A stretch of 64,000 nt of DNA from Roseivirga sp. (GTDB taxonomy: Bacteria > Bacteroidota > Bacteroidia > Cytophagales > Cyclobacteriaceae). A program made the translations under genes and the position numbers. Position 1 is the stretch's first letter; every line of letters begins with the position of its first letter. Below are positions 18,714 through 26,165 of this stretch, piece by piece. Location: positions 434,001 to 498,000 of the forward strand of contig JAAWWF010000002.1 in NCBI GenBank assembly GCA_021404565.1, read 5' to 3'. Below the pieces are notes generated by a model that saw nothing but the letters and a program-made list of their open reading frames with translations, was not told the origin of the DNA and did not search any database.

Positions 18714-18900
18714 ACCTCTCAGGTATTTATGCTCAGTTTTACATTGCTACTCGAAGTGTTTAGCTTCGAAGGAGCTGTGCATCGTGTCTGATTGCTTATC
18801 ATCATTGCATATTTCCTACTGCTCAGAGTCTCCTTCGGATGACTCTGAGCGAGGTTGGTTGATCCCTCAGAGTCATTGCGCAGCAAGACTCTGAGGAAAA
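18714..18900. repeat. Three strong hairpins, two sharing the CTCAGAGTC/GACTCTGAG stem (REP/BIME-like)
   Basis: Part of the 323-base gap between two plus-strand genes. Hairpin one: TCGAAG (18751-18756) with CTTCGA (18764-18769). Hairpin two: GCTCAGAGTC (18821-18830) with GACTCTGAGC (18841-18850), a perfect ten-base stem that extends inside by TCC/GGA. Hairpin three: CCTCAGAGTC (18865-18874) with GACTCTGAGG (18887-18896), again perfect, with an inner TTGC/GCAA stem around GCA. Hairpins two and three share the stem word CTCAGAGTC but have different loops, which is how paired REP units look. There is no gene in it. Confidence 0.65.
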
Positions 18901-18921
18901 CCTTTTCTATCATTTCTAAAT

Positions 18922-18965
18922 AAAATTACTAATTATTTTAGTTAACTAAATTTTTTAGTAATTTT
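18922..18965. promoter_or_regulatory. Compound palindromic operator upstream of the 2H-like/dinB operon
   Basis: The core TTTAGTTAACTAAA (18937-18950) is a perfect 14-base palindrome. Symmetric around the same centre (18943.5) lie AAAATTACTAA (18922-18932) and its exact reverse complement TTAGTAATTTT (18955-18965), each separated from the core by four bases. The centre is about 94 bases before the start of the 19037 gene. The same core plus the right-hand TTAGTA at identical spacing recurs upstream of the 21772 gene. I infer a repressor operator with several TTAGT half-sites. Confidence 0.65.
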
Positions 18966-19036
18966 ATAACTCTGACCCTGTAATAGAAAGTCTATCGCAG
19001 GATCAGAGTTTAATCTGTAACCAAAACGGACCTGAT

Positions 19037-19603
19037 ATGATAGCAACTTTAAACACTCCCAATGCATGTGGTTATTCTGTATTAATCAATGCACCACAAT
19101 GGCTCACCGATCAGGTGGAAAGTATCCGGTATGAGTTTGCAGGAGAGCAAAATATCGTACAGAAAAGGCCGGTAACAGCACAAATTCCCCTGGTGAATTT
19201 ACTAAGTGCTGAGAGTGGAGCCTCAGATGAAAAAGTGCTTCAATCTGTTGAAAGGATAGCTTCTATGATCCATTGCTTTCAGGTGGCCTATACAGGCTTC
19301 AGCTTTTTTGATGCAGCAGAAGCCTTTCGCATCAATGTGGAAGATCAGGATTCATTGATCAGTTTAAGAGACTTGCTTCAGGGAGAGTTGCAGCCCTATC
19401 AGCTGCTGGCGAATACAGCAAAACCGGAGTTTGTCACAGCTGCTTTCGGTGAGAATATCAGTGGTTCAGGCGCTACGCATTATGAGTTTACAGATTGGTC
19501 TTCTACTAATGATTTTAGGGTGAGTTCTCTGTCGATACTAAAAAAAGTAGCAGGTGGTGATGCCTGGGAGCTATTGAAAGAAGTACCCTTCGGCAGGGCT
19601 TAG
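19037..19603 (+). CDS. 2H-phosphoesterase-like protein lacking the catalytic histidines
   Basis: A 188-residue protein that aligns by eye with the 2'-5' RNA ligase/2H-phosphoesterase-like protein at 21772-22356: similar length, a matching VNLL segment, the central GFSFFDAAEAFRINV against GFDFFDESNTLYVNI, and a matching end (FRVSSLSILKK against FRVDSISLLKR). The two catalytic HxS/T motifs of the relative (His48 and His133) are replaced here by TAQIPL and KPEFVT, so 2H chemistry should be lost. It lies 27 bases upstream of dinB in what looks like one operon behind the palindromic operator. A binding or regulatory role beside the polymerase is possible. The paralogy is seen; the function is inferred. 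Confidence 0.7.
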   Translation: MIATLNTPNACGYSVLINAPQWLTDQVESIRYEFAGEQNIVQKRPVTAQIPLVNLLSAESGASDEKVLQSVERIASMIHCFQVAYTGFSFFDAAEAFRINVEDQDSLISLRDLLQGELQPYQLLANTAKPEFVTAAFGENISGSGATHYEFTDWSSTNDFRVSSLSILKKVAGGDAWELLKEVPFGRA

Positions 19604-19630
19604 GGAAGAAATGTAAACTGTGCTGTTGAG

Positions 19631-20848
19631 ATGAATGCCGAGAACACGATTATGCATATGGACCTGGACACATTTTTTGTGTCTGTAGAGAGGTTATATG
19701 ATAGTAAACTGAATGGGAAACCAGTATTGATAGGTGGAGTCACCGACCGGGGAGTAGTAGCAGCCTGCAGTTATGAAGCCCGGGAGTATGGTATCCATTC
19801 TGCCATGCCTATGAAGCGAGCTAAAGAGCTTTGTCCTGAAGCCATTCAGATCAGGGGCAACTCCGGTACGTATTCTAAGTATTCAGAGATGGTTACCGAG
19901 ATCATCAAAGAAACAGTGCCGGTTTATGAGAAAACCTCTATAGATGAGTTTTATGCAGACTTATCCGGGCTGGAGCGTTTTCATAATAGCTTTCAAATGG
20001 CTTGTGAGTTGAGGGAGCGAATCAAGTTAGAGACGGGTTTGCCTATTTCCTTTGGCTTGTCTAAGAACAAAACCGTATCGAAAGTGGCTACCGGGGTGGC
20101 CAAGCCTGATAATCGACTCAAAATAGAATATGGAACTGAAAAACCTTTTCTTGCACCACTCTCGGTAAGTAAAATCCCGATGGTGGGTGAGAAGACCCAG
20201 CAGACTTTGTTTAGCCTGGGAGTAAAGAAAATTCTGACCATCCAGGAAATGCCGGTAGAGCTGATGGAAAAAGTGCTGGGCAAAAATGGAATCTCTATCT
20301 GGAAAAAAGCCAATGGGATAGATAACTCACCTGTGGTGCCTTATAATGAGCGTAAGTCTATCTCTACAGAGCGCACTTTTGATCGGGATACCATTGATGT
20401 GGTAAAGCTCAAAGGGATTTTGCTGGCCATGGCTGAAAACCTGGCTTTTCAACTGCGTAGAGGGCTTAAATTGAGTGCCTGCGTTACGGTGAAGGTGCGT
20501 TATTCCGATTTCAATACCTACACATTACAGTCGCGTATTCCTTATACCTCTGCCGACCATATCCTGATTCCTAAAGTGATGGAGCTCTTTAATAAGCTCT
20601 ATAATAAGCGGCTTCTGGTACGATTGATTGGGGTAAGATTCAGTCACCTGGTAGAAGGAGGGTATCAGATCAACCTGTTTGAAGATGCAGAAGAGGTGAT
20701 CAATCTCTACCATGCCATGGATAAGATCAGGGATAAGTATGGTGACCGGAAGGTGATGCGTGCTTATGGTATTGAGGCTAGAAGTATCAGCCGCTTCAAT
20801 CCCTTTACCGGAGAACCGCCACCACTACTGGCGAATAGAAGGCAGTAG
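19631..20848 (+). CDS. dinB: DNA polymerase IV (Y-family, DinB)
   Basis: A 405-residue Y-family translesion polymerase. The palm motifs are intact: HMDLDTFFVSVE near the N-terminus (Asp11 and Asp13 in this numbering) and SIDEFYADLSG with Asp105-Glu106, so it should be catalytically active, unlike ImuB proteins. GLSKNKTVSKVATGVAKPD is the conserved DinB segment. The thumb HhH (VGEKTQQTLFSLGV) and the little-finger domain (RKSISTERTF) follow. The C-terminus (YQINLFED...) differs from a standard clamp-binding pentapeptide, although QINLF may serve as a beta-clamp motif. It follows the degenerate 2H-like gene and precedes the error-prone DnaE gene by about 1.5 kb; both units share an operator, suggesting joint damage-induced control. 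Confidence 0.93.
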   Translation: MNAENTIMHMDLDTFFVSVERLYDSKLNGKPVLIGGVTDRGVVAACSYEAREYGIHSAMPMKRAKELCPEAIQIRGNSGTYSKYSEMVTEIIKETVPVYEKTSIDEFYADLSGLERFHNSFQMACELRERIKLETGLPISFGLSKNKTVSKVATGVAKPDNRLKIEYGTEKPFLAPLSVSKIPMVGEKTQQTLFSLGVKKILTIQEMPVELMEKVLGKNGISIWKKANGIDNSPVVPYNERKSISTERTFDRDTIDVVKLKGILLAMAENLAFQLRRGLKLSACVTVKVRYSDFNTYTLQSRIPYTSADHILIPKVMELFNKLYNKRLLVRLIGVRFSHLVEGGYQINLFEDAEEVINLYHAMDKIRDKYGDRKVMRAYGIEARSISRFNPFTGEPPPLLANRRQ

Positions 20849-20937
20849 GGGTAGAATTGTAAATGTTGAATTATGAATGGCTTAGATTTCCTATTGTGGG
20901 AAACTTAAAACCAGTGCTGTGCTGGTTTGTTTTGCCC

Positions 20938-20958
20938 TAACCAATAACCAATAACCAA
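20938..20958. repeat. Three tandem 7-base repeats (TAACCAA)
   Basis: TAACCAA occurs three times head to tail (20938-20958), followed by a degenerate copy TAAACC, ending 12 bases before the four-helix-bundle gene. Just upstream, GAATTGTAAATGTTGAAT (20854-20871) repeats, in inverse orientation, words found at 16189-16213 downstream of the KAP operon. Confidence 0.6.
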
Positions 20959-20970
20959 TAAACCGATAAG

Positions 20971-21333
20971 ATGAGAAACTTTAAAAAGCTACCGGTTTGG
21001 CAGAAAGGAATGGACATTGTGACCATGACTTATCAGCTCAGTGACTCATTAACAGAGCTGTTGAAATACCGACTGATTGATCAGCTACAGCAGGCGGCCG
21101 TGTCTATCCCTTCTAATATTGCCATCGGTAGCAGTCACGAAAATGATAATGATTACAGAGCCTTTTTAAAGGTCTCATTGGGCGCCTGTTTTCAGCTGGA
21201 AACCTTACTGTTGGTAATAGGCAAGCTTCCTTTCGAAACCGGTGACATGCTTAAGCAATTGTTTGAAGCAGTAGAGGAGGAGAAGCGATTGTTGATGGAT
21301 TTTATGCGACAGCTGATTCTTAGAGGTGCATGA
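20971..21333 (+). CDS. Four-helix-bundle protein (S23/23S rRNA intervening-sequence type)
   Basis: A 120-residue, all-helical protein of the four-helix-bundle family first seen as ORFs within 23S rRNA intervening sequences. Family marks are the start FKKLPVWQKGMDIVTMTYQL, then QLQQAAVSIPSNIAIGSS, then YRAFLKVSLGACFQLETLL. Relatives include the Avd accessory protein of diversity-generating retroelements, but there is no reverse transcriptase or template repeat here. Members are scattered in Bacteroidota genomes and their function is unknown. It sits between dinB and the second polymerase unit but has its own 120-base leader with simple repeats, so it may be an insertion and not a part of the cassette. 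Confidence 0.82.
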   Translation: MRNFKKLPVWQKGMDIVTMTYQLSDSLTELLKYRLIDQLQQAAVSIPSNIAIGSSHENDNDYRAFLKVSLGACFQLETLLLVIGKLPFETGDMLKQLFEAVEEEKRLLMDFMRQLILRGA

Positions 21334-21420
21334 GTCGATAGATTACTACTCTTATTTCTCTATTTCAAGTGAAGGGTCAAAAATGCTATATTTATATAGC
21401 TGACAATTAAACAGAAAGCG

Positions 21421-21552
21421 ATGCCTCATCTGTATGCCGAAATAAAAAGACATCAAAAAGGTTCTGGTTGCAACATTGCCATATTTGCCCTGGCTGCTAT
21501 GGTATGGGGAGGCTATGAGTTTTTTAAACCTCTTTTGGATATCCTGTTTTAG
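21421..21552 (+). CDS. Possible 43-residue membrane peptide
   Basis: The ATG at 21421 opens 43 codons. It has a polar start (MPHLYAEIKRHQKGSG) and one hydrophobic segment (CNIAIFALAAMVWGGYEFF), then ends KPLLDILF. The topology and codon use are plausible for a small membrane protein, and an A-rich leader precedes the start. I find no family. The rest of the 438-base gap (21334-21771) holds only the operator at 21709-21742. Confidence 0.35.
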   Translation: MPHLYAEIKRHQKGSGCNIAIFALAAMVWGGYEFFKPLLDILF

Positions 21553-21708
21553 CCAGGTTAATTTAGCAGGTTGCCTATCGCATAGATATCTACCCTTAAT
21601 ATCATTTAGTTAAACCCTTTAGACCCTTTTCTTATCGATATAGAATGCTTGCTTTTGCTGTGTATCTATAGAGTCAATAGCCTTGTGCATCACTAATGCT
21701 AATATTTT

Positions 21709-21742
21709 TGCTACAAATTTTAGTTTACTAAAATTATTAGTA
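21709..21742. promoter_or_regulatory. Palindromic operator upstream of the 2H-phosphoesterase/dnaE operon
   Basis: TTTTAGTTTACTAAAA (21718-21733) is a near-perfect palindrome matching the core upstream of the 19037 gene (consensus TTTAGTTWACTAAA). TTAGTA (21737-21742) lies at the same offset from the centre as in the first operator (11.5-16.5 bases). The mirrored left position (21709-21714) carries TGCTAC, matching four of six bases of TACTAA. The centre is about 46 bases before the ATG at 21772. Confidence 0.62.
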
Positions 21743-21771
21743 TATTTAATTATTGATTAAACGAGAGCGCT

Positions 21772-22356
21772 ATGAAAGGTAAGTTTCAATATGATCTGAG
21801 TGAGTATTTGTTGGTAGTTAGCCCATCTAACAGGGTGAATTGGGAAGTGGAAGACATAAAGCTTGAATTGGCTGGTAACTATGGGCCTTACAGAGGGGTG
21901 AAGTCCAAGCCACATATCTCTTTACTCAACCTGGTACTTCACAAAACACAAGAACAGGAGATTGTGGACAGGTTGAAGAAAAAGGCCGCTTCTCTCGAAA
22001 GTTTTGATGTAGTGCTCGATGGATTCGACTTCTTTGATGAGAGCAACACACTCTATGTAAACATAGCATCCGGAGCAATTGCCCTTACCAGCCTGCATAA
22101 TTACCTGACAGCTGATATCCAGATCAAAGAGCTGATGGTAGGGCAGGTAAACAGGAGTTTCAGCCCGCATTTGACTATTGGCAGAAGGCTTACTGACGCA
22201 CAATTCCGGAATGCATACCATGAGTTTAAAAATAAGTCCTATGCTAATTATTTTAGAGTAGACTCTATTTCTCTGCTCAAAAGAAAAGGACCTGCTGCAG
22301 ACTGGACTTACCTGATGGAAATTCCTCTGAAGGTAGAAGAAGGCTGTGTGGTCTGA
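21772..22356 (+). CDS. 2'-5' RNA ligase/2H phosphoesterase superfamily protein
   Basis: A 194-residue protein with the two motifs of the 2H superfamily: KPHISLLNL (His48, Ser50) and SPHLTIGR (His133, Thr135). These histidines form the active site in enzymes that open 2',3'-cyclic phosphates or act on 2'-5' linkages. The spacing and total length fit the bacterial LigT/YjcG-like group. It lies 36 bases upstream of the error-prone-type DnaE gene, behind the palindromic operator. The protein at 19037 is a diverged paralogue without these histidines. The RNA or nucleotide substrate, and why it sits with translesion polymerases, are unknown. Confidence 0.8.
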   Translation: MKGKFQYDLSEYLLVVSPSNRVNWEVEDIKLELAGNYGPYRGVKSKPHISLLNLVLHKTQEQEIVDRLKKKAASLESFDVVLDGFDFFDESNTLYVNIASGAIALTSLHNYLTADIQIKELMVGQVNRSFSPHLTIGRRLTDAQFRNAYHEFKNKSYANYFRVDSISLLKRKGPAADWTYLMEIPLKVEEGCVV

Positions 22357-22392
22357 TATTCCGGTATGAGTCGCTAATGATTGAGTTTCTCA

Positions 22393-25300
22393 ATGTATCT
22401 CAACACTCATACCTATTACAGCTTTAAGTATGGCACTATCAGTACAAAAGACCTGCTCCTGGAAATGCAAAAGGCAGGTGTTGGTCGCTTTGCATTAACT
22501 GATATCAATAGTACAGCCGCTTCCCTCAATTTTGCTCGGTTAGCAGCTAAATACAATATCCAGCCTGTTTTAGGCATTGATTTCCGCAACGGAGCTGATC
22601 AGCTTTTTGTGGGAGTCGCCCAAAACAATGAAGGCTTTAAAGAACTCAACGACTTCCTTTCCATATACCTTCATTCAGGAGAGAAGCTTCCGGGCAGATC
22701 TCCTGATTTTTTACACAGCTATGTGATATACCCCTTTAGTAAATACACAGGCTTTGAATTGAAATCCTATGAATTTATTGGTGTAAAACCTTCTGATCTG
22801 CCCCGGCTGATTTATCCACCACATGAAATGGACCGGGAAAAGCTGGTGATACTGCAAACAGCCACTTTTCGTAGCAAAATCGATAAAGGAACAGGTGACA
22901 GGGCATTGTTAAAGCGTGATTTCAATGCGCATCGCCTGCTACGTGCTGTGGGTAATAATACATTACTCAGCATGTTACCGAAGTCAGAAGAGGGAGACCC
23001 CGGTGATTTTATCTATCCGATAGATGAGCTGCAGCAGCTTTATATGCTGTATCCATATATGGCTGATAATACCCTGAGGCTATTAGAGCAGTGTTCCATT
23101 CACTTTGACTTTGAAGGACAGAAACTCAATAAAAATCTGCTGTCCTACACGCAGTCTTCTGAAGAAGATTATGTCATGCTCGAACGTCTTTGTGAAGAGG
23201 GAATTCCATATCGCTATAAAAACCCTGATAAGGCTATTATGGACCGGATCAAAACGGAGCTGGACGTAATCAGGCAACAGGGCTTTATGTCTTATTTCCT
23301 CATCAACTGGAGACTCTGTCAATATGCACGGGAAAAAGGATATTTCTATGTTGGCAGGGGAAGCGGGGCCAATTCTGTGGTAGCTTACCTTTTGCGTATT
23401 ACCGATGTAGACCCGATAGAGCTCGACTTATACTTTGAGCGTTTTATCAACCTTTACCGGCAAAACCCTCCTGATTTTGATATCGATTTTTCATGGAAAG
23501 ACCGCGAGGATATCACTCAATTCATATTCAAAGAATTCAGAAAAGAGGGGGATAACAATGTGGCCCTGCTGGCTACTTATAGCACTTTTCAGTTCAGGGC
23601 GGTGGTACGGGAGCTGGGTAAGGTAATGGGTATTCCTCCCCATGAAATAGATCATATTCAAAGAGCCCGTTATGAAGAGCTGGATGAGGTGCATCGCCTG
23701 GTGTTGCGGTACGGAAAGTATATAGAAGGCTTTCCGAGCCATCTGAGTATCCATGCAGGCGGTATTCTTATCTCTGAAAAGCCCATCCACTACTACACTG
23801 CAACTGATATGCCTCCCAAGGGCTTTCCCACTACTCATTTTGATATGATCATAGCAGAGGACATTGGCCTGTATAAATTCGATATTCTGAGCCAGCGGGG
23901 GTTGGGTAAGATCAAAGACAGCCTGGAGATTATAGAAAACAATTACATGGAAGATCAGCAGATTGATATCCATGATATTCCCCGCTTTAAAGAAGACCCG
24001 AAAGTAAAAGACATGCTGCGGGAGGGGAGGGCCATAGGCTGTTTTTATGTAGAGTCTCCTGCCATGCGCATGCTCTTAAAAAAGCTGAGGGTAGAAGAAT
24101 ACCTGGGGCTTGTGGCGGCCAGCTCAGTGATCAGACCGGGTGTAGCCAAGTCAGGGATGATGCGACAATATATTCTACGTTTCAGGGAGCCCGAACGGAG
24201 GAAAGACGCCCATTATATACTCAGGGATATTATGCCTGAAACTTACGGGGTAATGGTGTATCAGGAAGATGTGATCAAAGTGGCGCACTACTTTGCCGGG
24301 CTCACGCTGGGAGAAGCCGATGTATTGCGCAGGGGAATGTCAGGCAAGTACCGTTCGCGTGAAGAGTTTCAGAAGGTACGGGCCAAGTACTTTGAAAACT
24401 GTGATAAGAAGGGACATTCTTATACACTGGCAGCAGATGTCTGGCGACAGATTGAAAGCTTTGCCGGATATGCCTTTGCCAAGGGGCATTCAGCCTCTTA
24501 TGCCGTAGAAAGCTATCAAAGCCTTTTTCTCAAGGCCTATTACCCCCTGGAGTATATGGTGGCTACTATGAATAATGGGGGAGGTTTTTACCGGGTAGAG
24601 CTTTATGCCCATGAAGCCTATATGCATGGAGGCGATATCCAGCCACCTTGTGTCAACCAAAGTGAATACCTCTGCAGCATCTACGGCAAGACGATCTTTA
24701 TGGGGTTGGGCTTTGTCAGTGAGCTGGAAAAGAATACTGCCGAAGCTCTGCTCATAGAGCGGCTGGAAAACGGGGTGTTTATGAGCTTCGATAATTTCCT
24801 GAAGCGTGTGGCTATCTCGCTGGAGCAATTGAGCCTGCTGATTCGTATTGGGGCTTTTCGGTTTACCGGCCAGACAAAGAAAGAGCTGCTTTGGGAAGCA
24901 CACTTTCAATTGGGCAATCATAAAAAGACCAACCCCGTGCGCATGCTCTTCGACCCGGAAGTAAAGCGTTTTCAACTGCCTGAGCTAAGCTATGATATTC
25001 TGGAAGATGCTTTCGATCAGCAGGACCTGCTCGGTTTTCCTCTTTGTAATCCCTTTGACCTGTTAAAAGAAGTACCGGAGGGCAGTATCCTGGTCCGTGA
25101 AATGGAACAGTATAAAAACCAGACAGTGCGTATGATTGGCTACCTCGTCCATATCAAAAACACCAATACCTCAGGCGGAAAAAAGATGCAGTTTGGTACC
25201 TGGCTCGACTATGAGGGCTATTTTATCGATACCACGCATTTTCCTCCAGTAGCAGCTAAATACCCCTTCCGGGGTAAAGGTATTTACGAGCTCACCGGCC

Positions 25301-25434
25301 AGGTGGTCGAGGAGTTTGATTTCCTGAGTATGGAGCTGATTTCAATGCGCAAGCTGGCTTATGTGCACGATCCACGCTATGCAGAAGAACCCCGGCATGC
25401 CACAATGGGCATTGCGAATTTATTGAAGAGCTAA
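22393..25434 (+). CDS. DNA polymerase III alpha subunit, error-prone (DnaE2/ImuC-like)
   Basis: A 1013-residue C-family polymerase, shorter than the replicative DnaE (~1160). The start is placed at the ATG giving MYLNTHTYYSFKYG, because the TTG 12 bases upstream adds nothing conserved. The N-terminal PHP domain is degenerate: the first His of the usual HxH is Asn, and TDINST replaces the usual TDH. The catalytic palm motif PPDFDIDFSW (Asp361, Asp363, Asp365) and YVGRGSGANSVVAYLL are intact, as are YQEDVIKVAHYFAGLTLGEA and GYAFAKGHSASYAV. The end holds an OB-like domain. It follows the 2H phosphoesterase gene in one operon. With dinB upstream this forms a translesion-synthesis cassette functionally like ImuA-ImuB-DnaE2 but differently composed. 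Confidence 0.9.
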   Translation: MYLNTHTYYSFKYGTISTKDLLLEMQKAGVGRFALTDINSTAASLNFARLAAKYNIQPVLGIDFRNGADQLFVGVAQNNEGFKELNDFLSIYLHSGEKLPGRSPDFLHSYVIYPFSKYTGFELKSYEFIGVKPSDLPRLIYPPHEMDREKLVILQTATFRSKIDKGTGDRALLKRDFNAHRLLRAVGNNTLLSMLPKSEEGDPGDFIYPIDELQQLYMLYPYMADNTLRLLEQCSIHFDFEGQKLNKNLLSYTQSSEEDYVMLERLCEEGIPYRYKNPDKAIMDRIKTELDVIRQQGFMSYFLINWRLCQYAREKGYFYVGRGSGANSVVAYLLRITDVDPIELDLYFERFINLYRQNPPDFDIDFSWKDREDITQFIFKEFRKEGDNNVALLATYSTFQFRAVVRELGKVMGIPPHEIDHIQRARYEELDEVHRLVLRYGKYIEGFPSHLSIHAGGILISEKPIHYYTATDMPPKGFPTTHFDMIIAEDIGLYKFDILSQRGLGKIKDSLEIIENNYMEDQQIDIHDIPRFKEDPKVKDMLREGRAIGCFYVESPAMRMLLKKLRVEEYLGLVAASSVIRPGVAKSGMMRQYILRFREPERRKDAHYILRDIMPETYGVMVYQEDVIKVAHYFAGLTLGEADVLRRGMSGKYRSREEFQKVRAKYFENCDKKGHSYTLAADVWRQIESFAGYAFAKGHSASYAVESYQSLFLKAYYPLEYMVATMNNGGGFYRVELYAHEAYMHGGDIQPPCVNQSEYLCSIYGKTIFMGLGFVSELEKNTAEALLIERLENGVFMSFDNFLKRVAISLEQLSLLIRIGAFRFTGQTKKELLWEAHFQLGNHKKTNPVRMLFDPEVKRFQLPELSYDILEDAFDQQDLLGFPLCNPFDLLKEVPEGSILVREMEQYKNQTVRMIGYLVHIKNTNTSGGKKMQFGTWLDYEGYFIDTTHFPPVAAKYPFRGKGIYELTGQVVEEFDFLSMELISMRKLAYVHDPRYAEEPRHATMGIANLLKS

Positions 25435-25442
25435 CCCGAACT

Positions 25443-26165
25443 TTAGGAATTCATCAATTTGTTCAGCACCGCTTTCCGGTAAGATTTGCTTATGGGAATG
25501 CCAATACCTGAAATGGTGATTTCATGAGGCTCTATGGTTTCTATATGCGCCCGGGAAACAACAAATGACCGATGCGTTCGGGTAAACTGCTCTTCCGGCA
25601 GAAGCGCTTCTACATCTCTGATATTGGTAAGAGACATGATCTCTTTTTCCAACAAATGAAATACGACATAGTTACCTGAAGCCTCCACCCATCGGATGTC
25701 GGAAAGTTTTACCTGATGGGTCTTGGTACCGCTTTTTATCAATATGGTCTGCTGCTTTTCAGAGGCAGGCTCAGCTACTTCATTAGTAGTGTTTTTTAGT
25801 TTAAAGAGCTCCAGCGCCCTGTTAGCGGCTTTTATAAAGCGTTCAAATTCAATAGGCTTCAGCAGGTAATCCACTACATCAAGGTCATAGCCCTCAAGTG
25901 CATATTCAGAATAGGCGGTTGTCAGAATACAGAGAGGCTTTGCCTGCAGAGATTTTATAAACTGAATACCTGATAATCCAGGCATACTGATGTCTGTAAA
26001 CAGCAGGTCTGTTTTGTTACTCTGGATAAAGGTGAGGGCCTCGAGTGGTTGGTGAAAAGACCCTGTCAGCTCTAAAAATGGTGTGGACTTCACGTAGTCA
26101 CTGAGCATTTCCAGCGCCATGGGCTCATCGTCTACCACTATACATTTCAACTTTGGCTCAGACAT
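25443..26165 (-). CDS. LytTR-family response regulator
   Basis: A 240-residue regulator. The N-terminal receiver domain has the acidic pair DDE (Asp12-Asp13), the phospho-acceptor Asp58 in LLFTDISMPG, a switch Thr (LTTAYSEYA) and Lys in DYLLKPIEF. The C-terminal LytTR DNA-binding domain contains IRWVEASGNYVVFH and FTRTHRSFVVSRAHIE. It overlaps the kinase gene at 26158 by eight bases, so the two are translated together as one two-component system. Targets are unknown. It ends 8 bases from the convergent dnaE-like gene. Confidence 0.92.
   Translation of the reverse strand: MSEPKLKCIVVDDEPMALEMLSDYVKSTPFLELTGSFHQPLEALTFIQSNKTDLLFTDISMPGLSGIQFIKSLQAKPLCILTTAYSEYALEGYDLDVVDYLLKPIEFERFIKAANRALELFKLKNTTNEVAEPASEKQQTILIKSGTKTHQVKLSDIRWVEASGNYVVFHLLEKEIMSLTNIRDVEALLPEEQFTRTHRSFVVSRAHIETIEPHEITISGIGIPISKSYRKAVLNKLMNS

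Noticed and set aside
19631-20848. ImuB-type inactive Y-family polymerase
   Set aside because: The catalytic acids DxD and DE are present, so it is an active DinB.
20971-21333. Diversity-generating retroelement accessory (Avd-like) protein
   Set aside because: The fold family is shared, but there is no reverse transcriptase and no template/variable repeat in the window.
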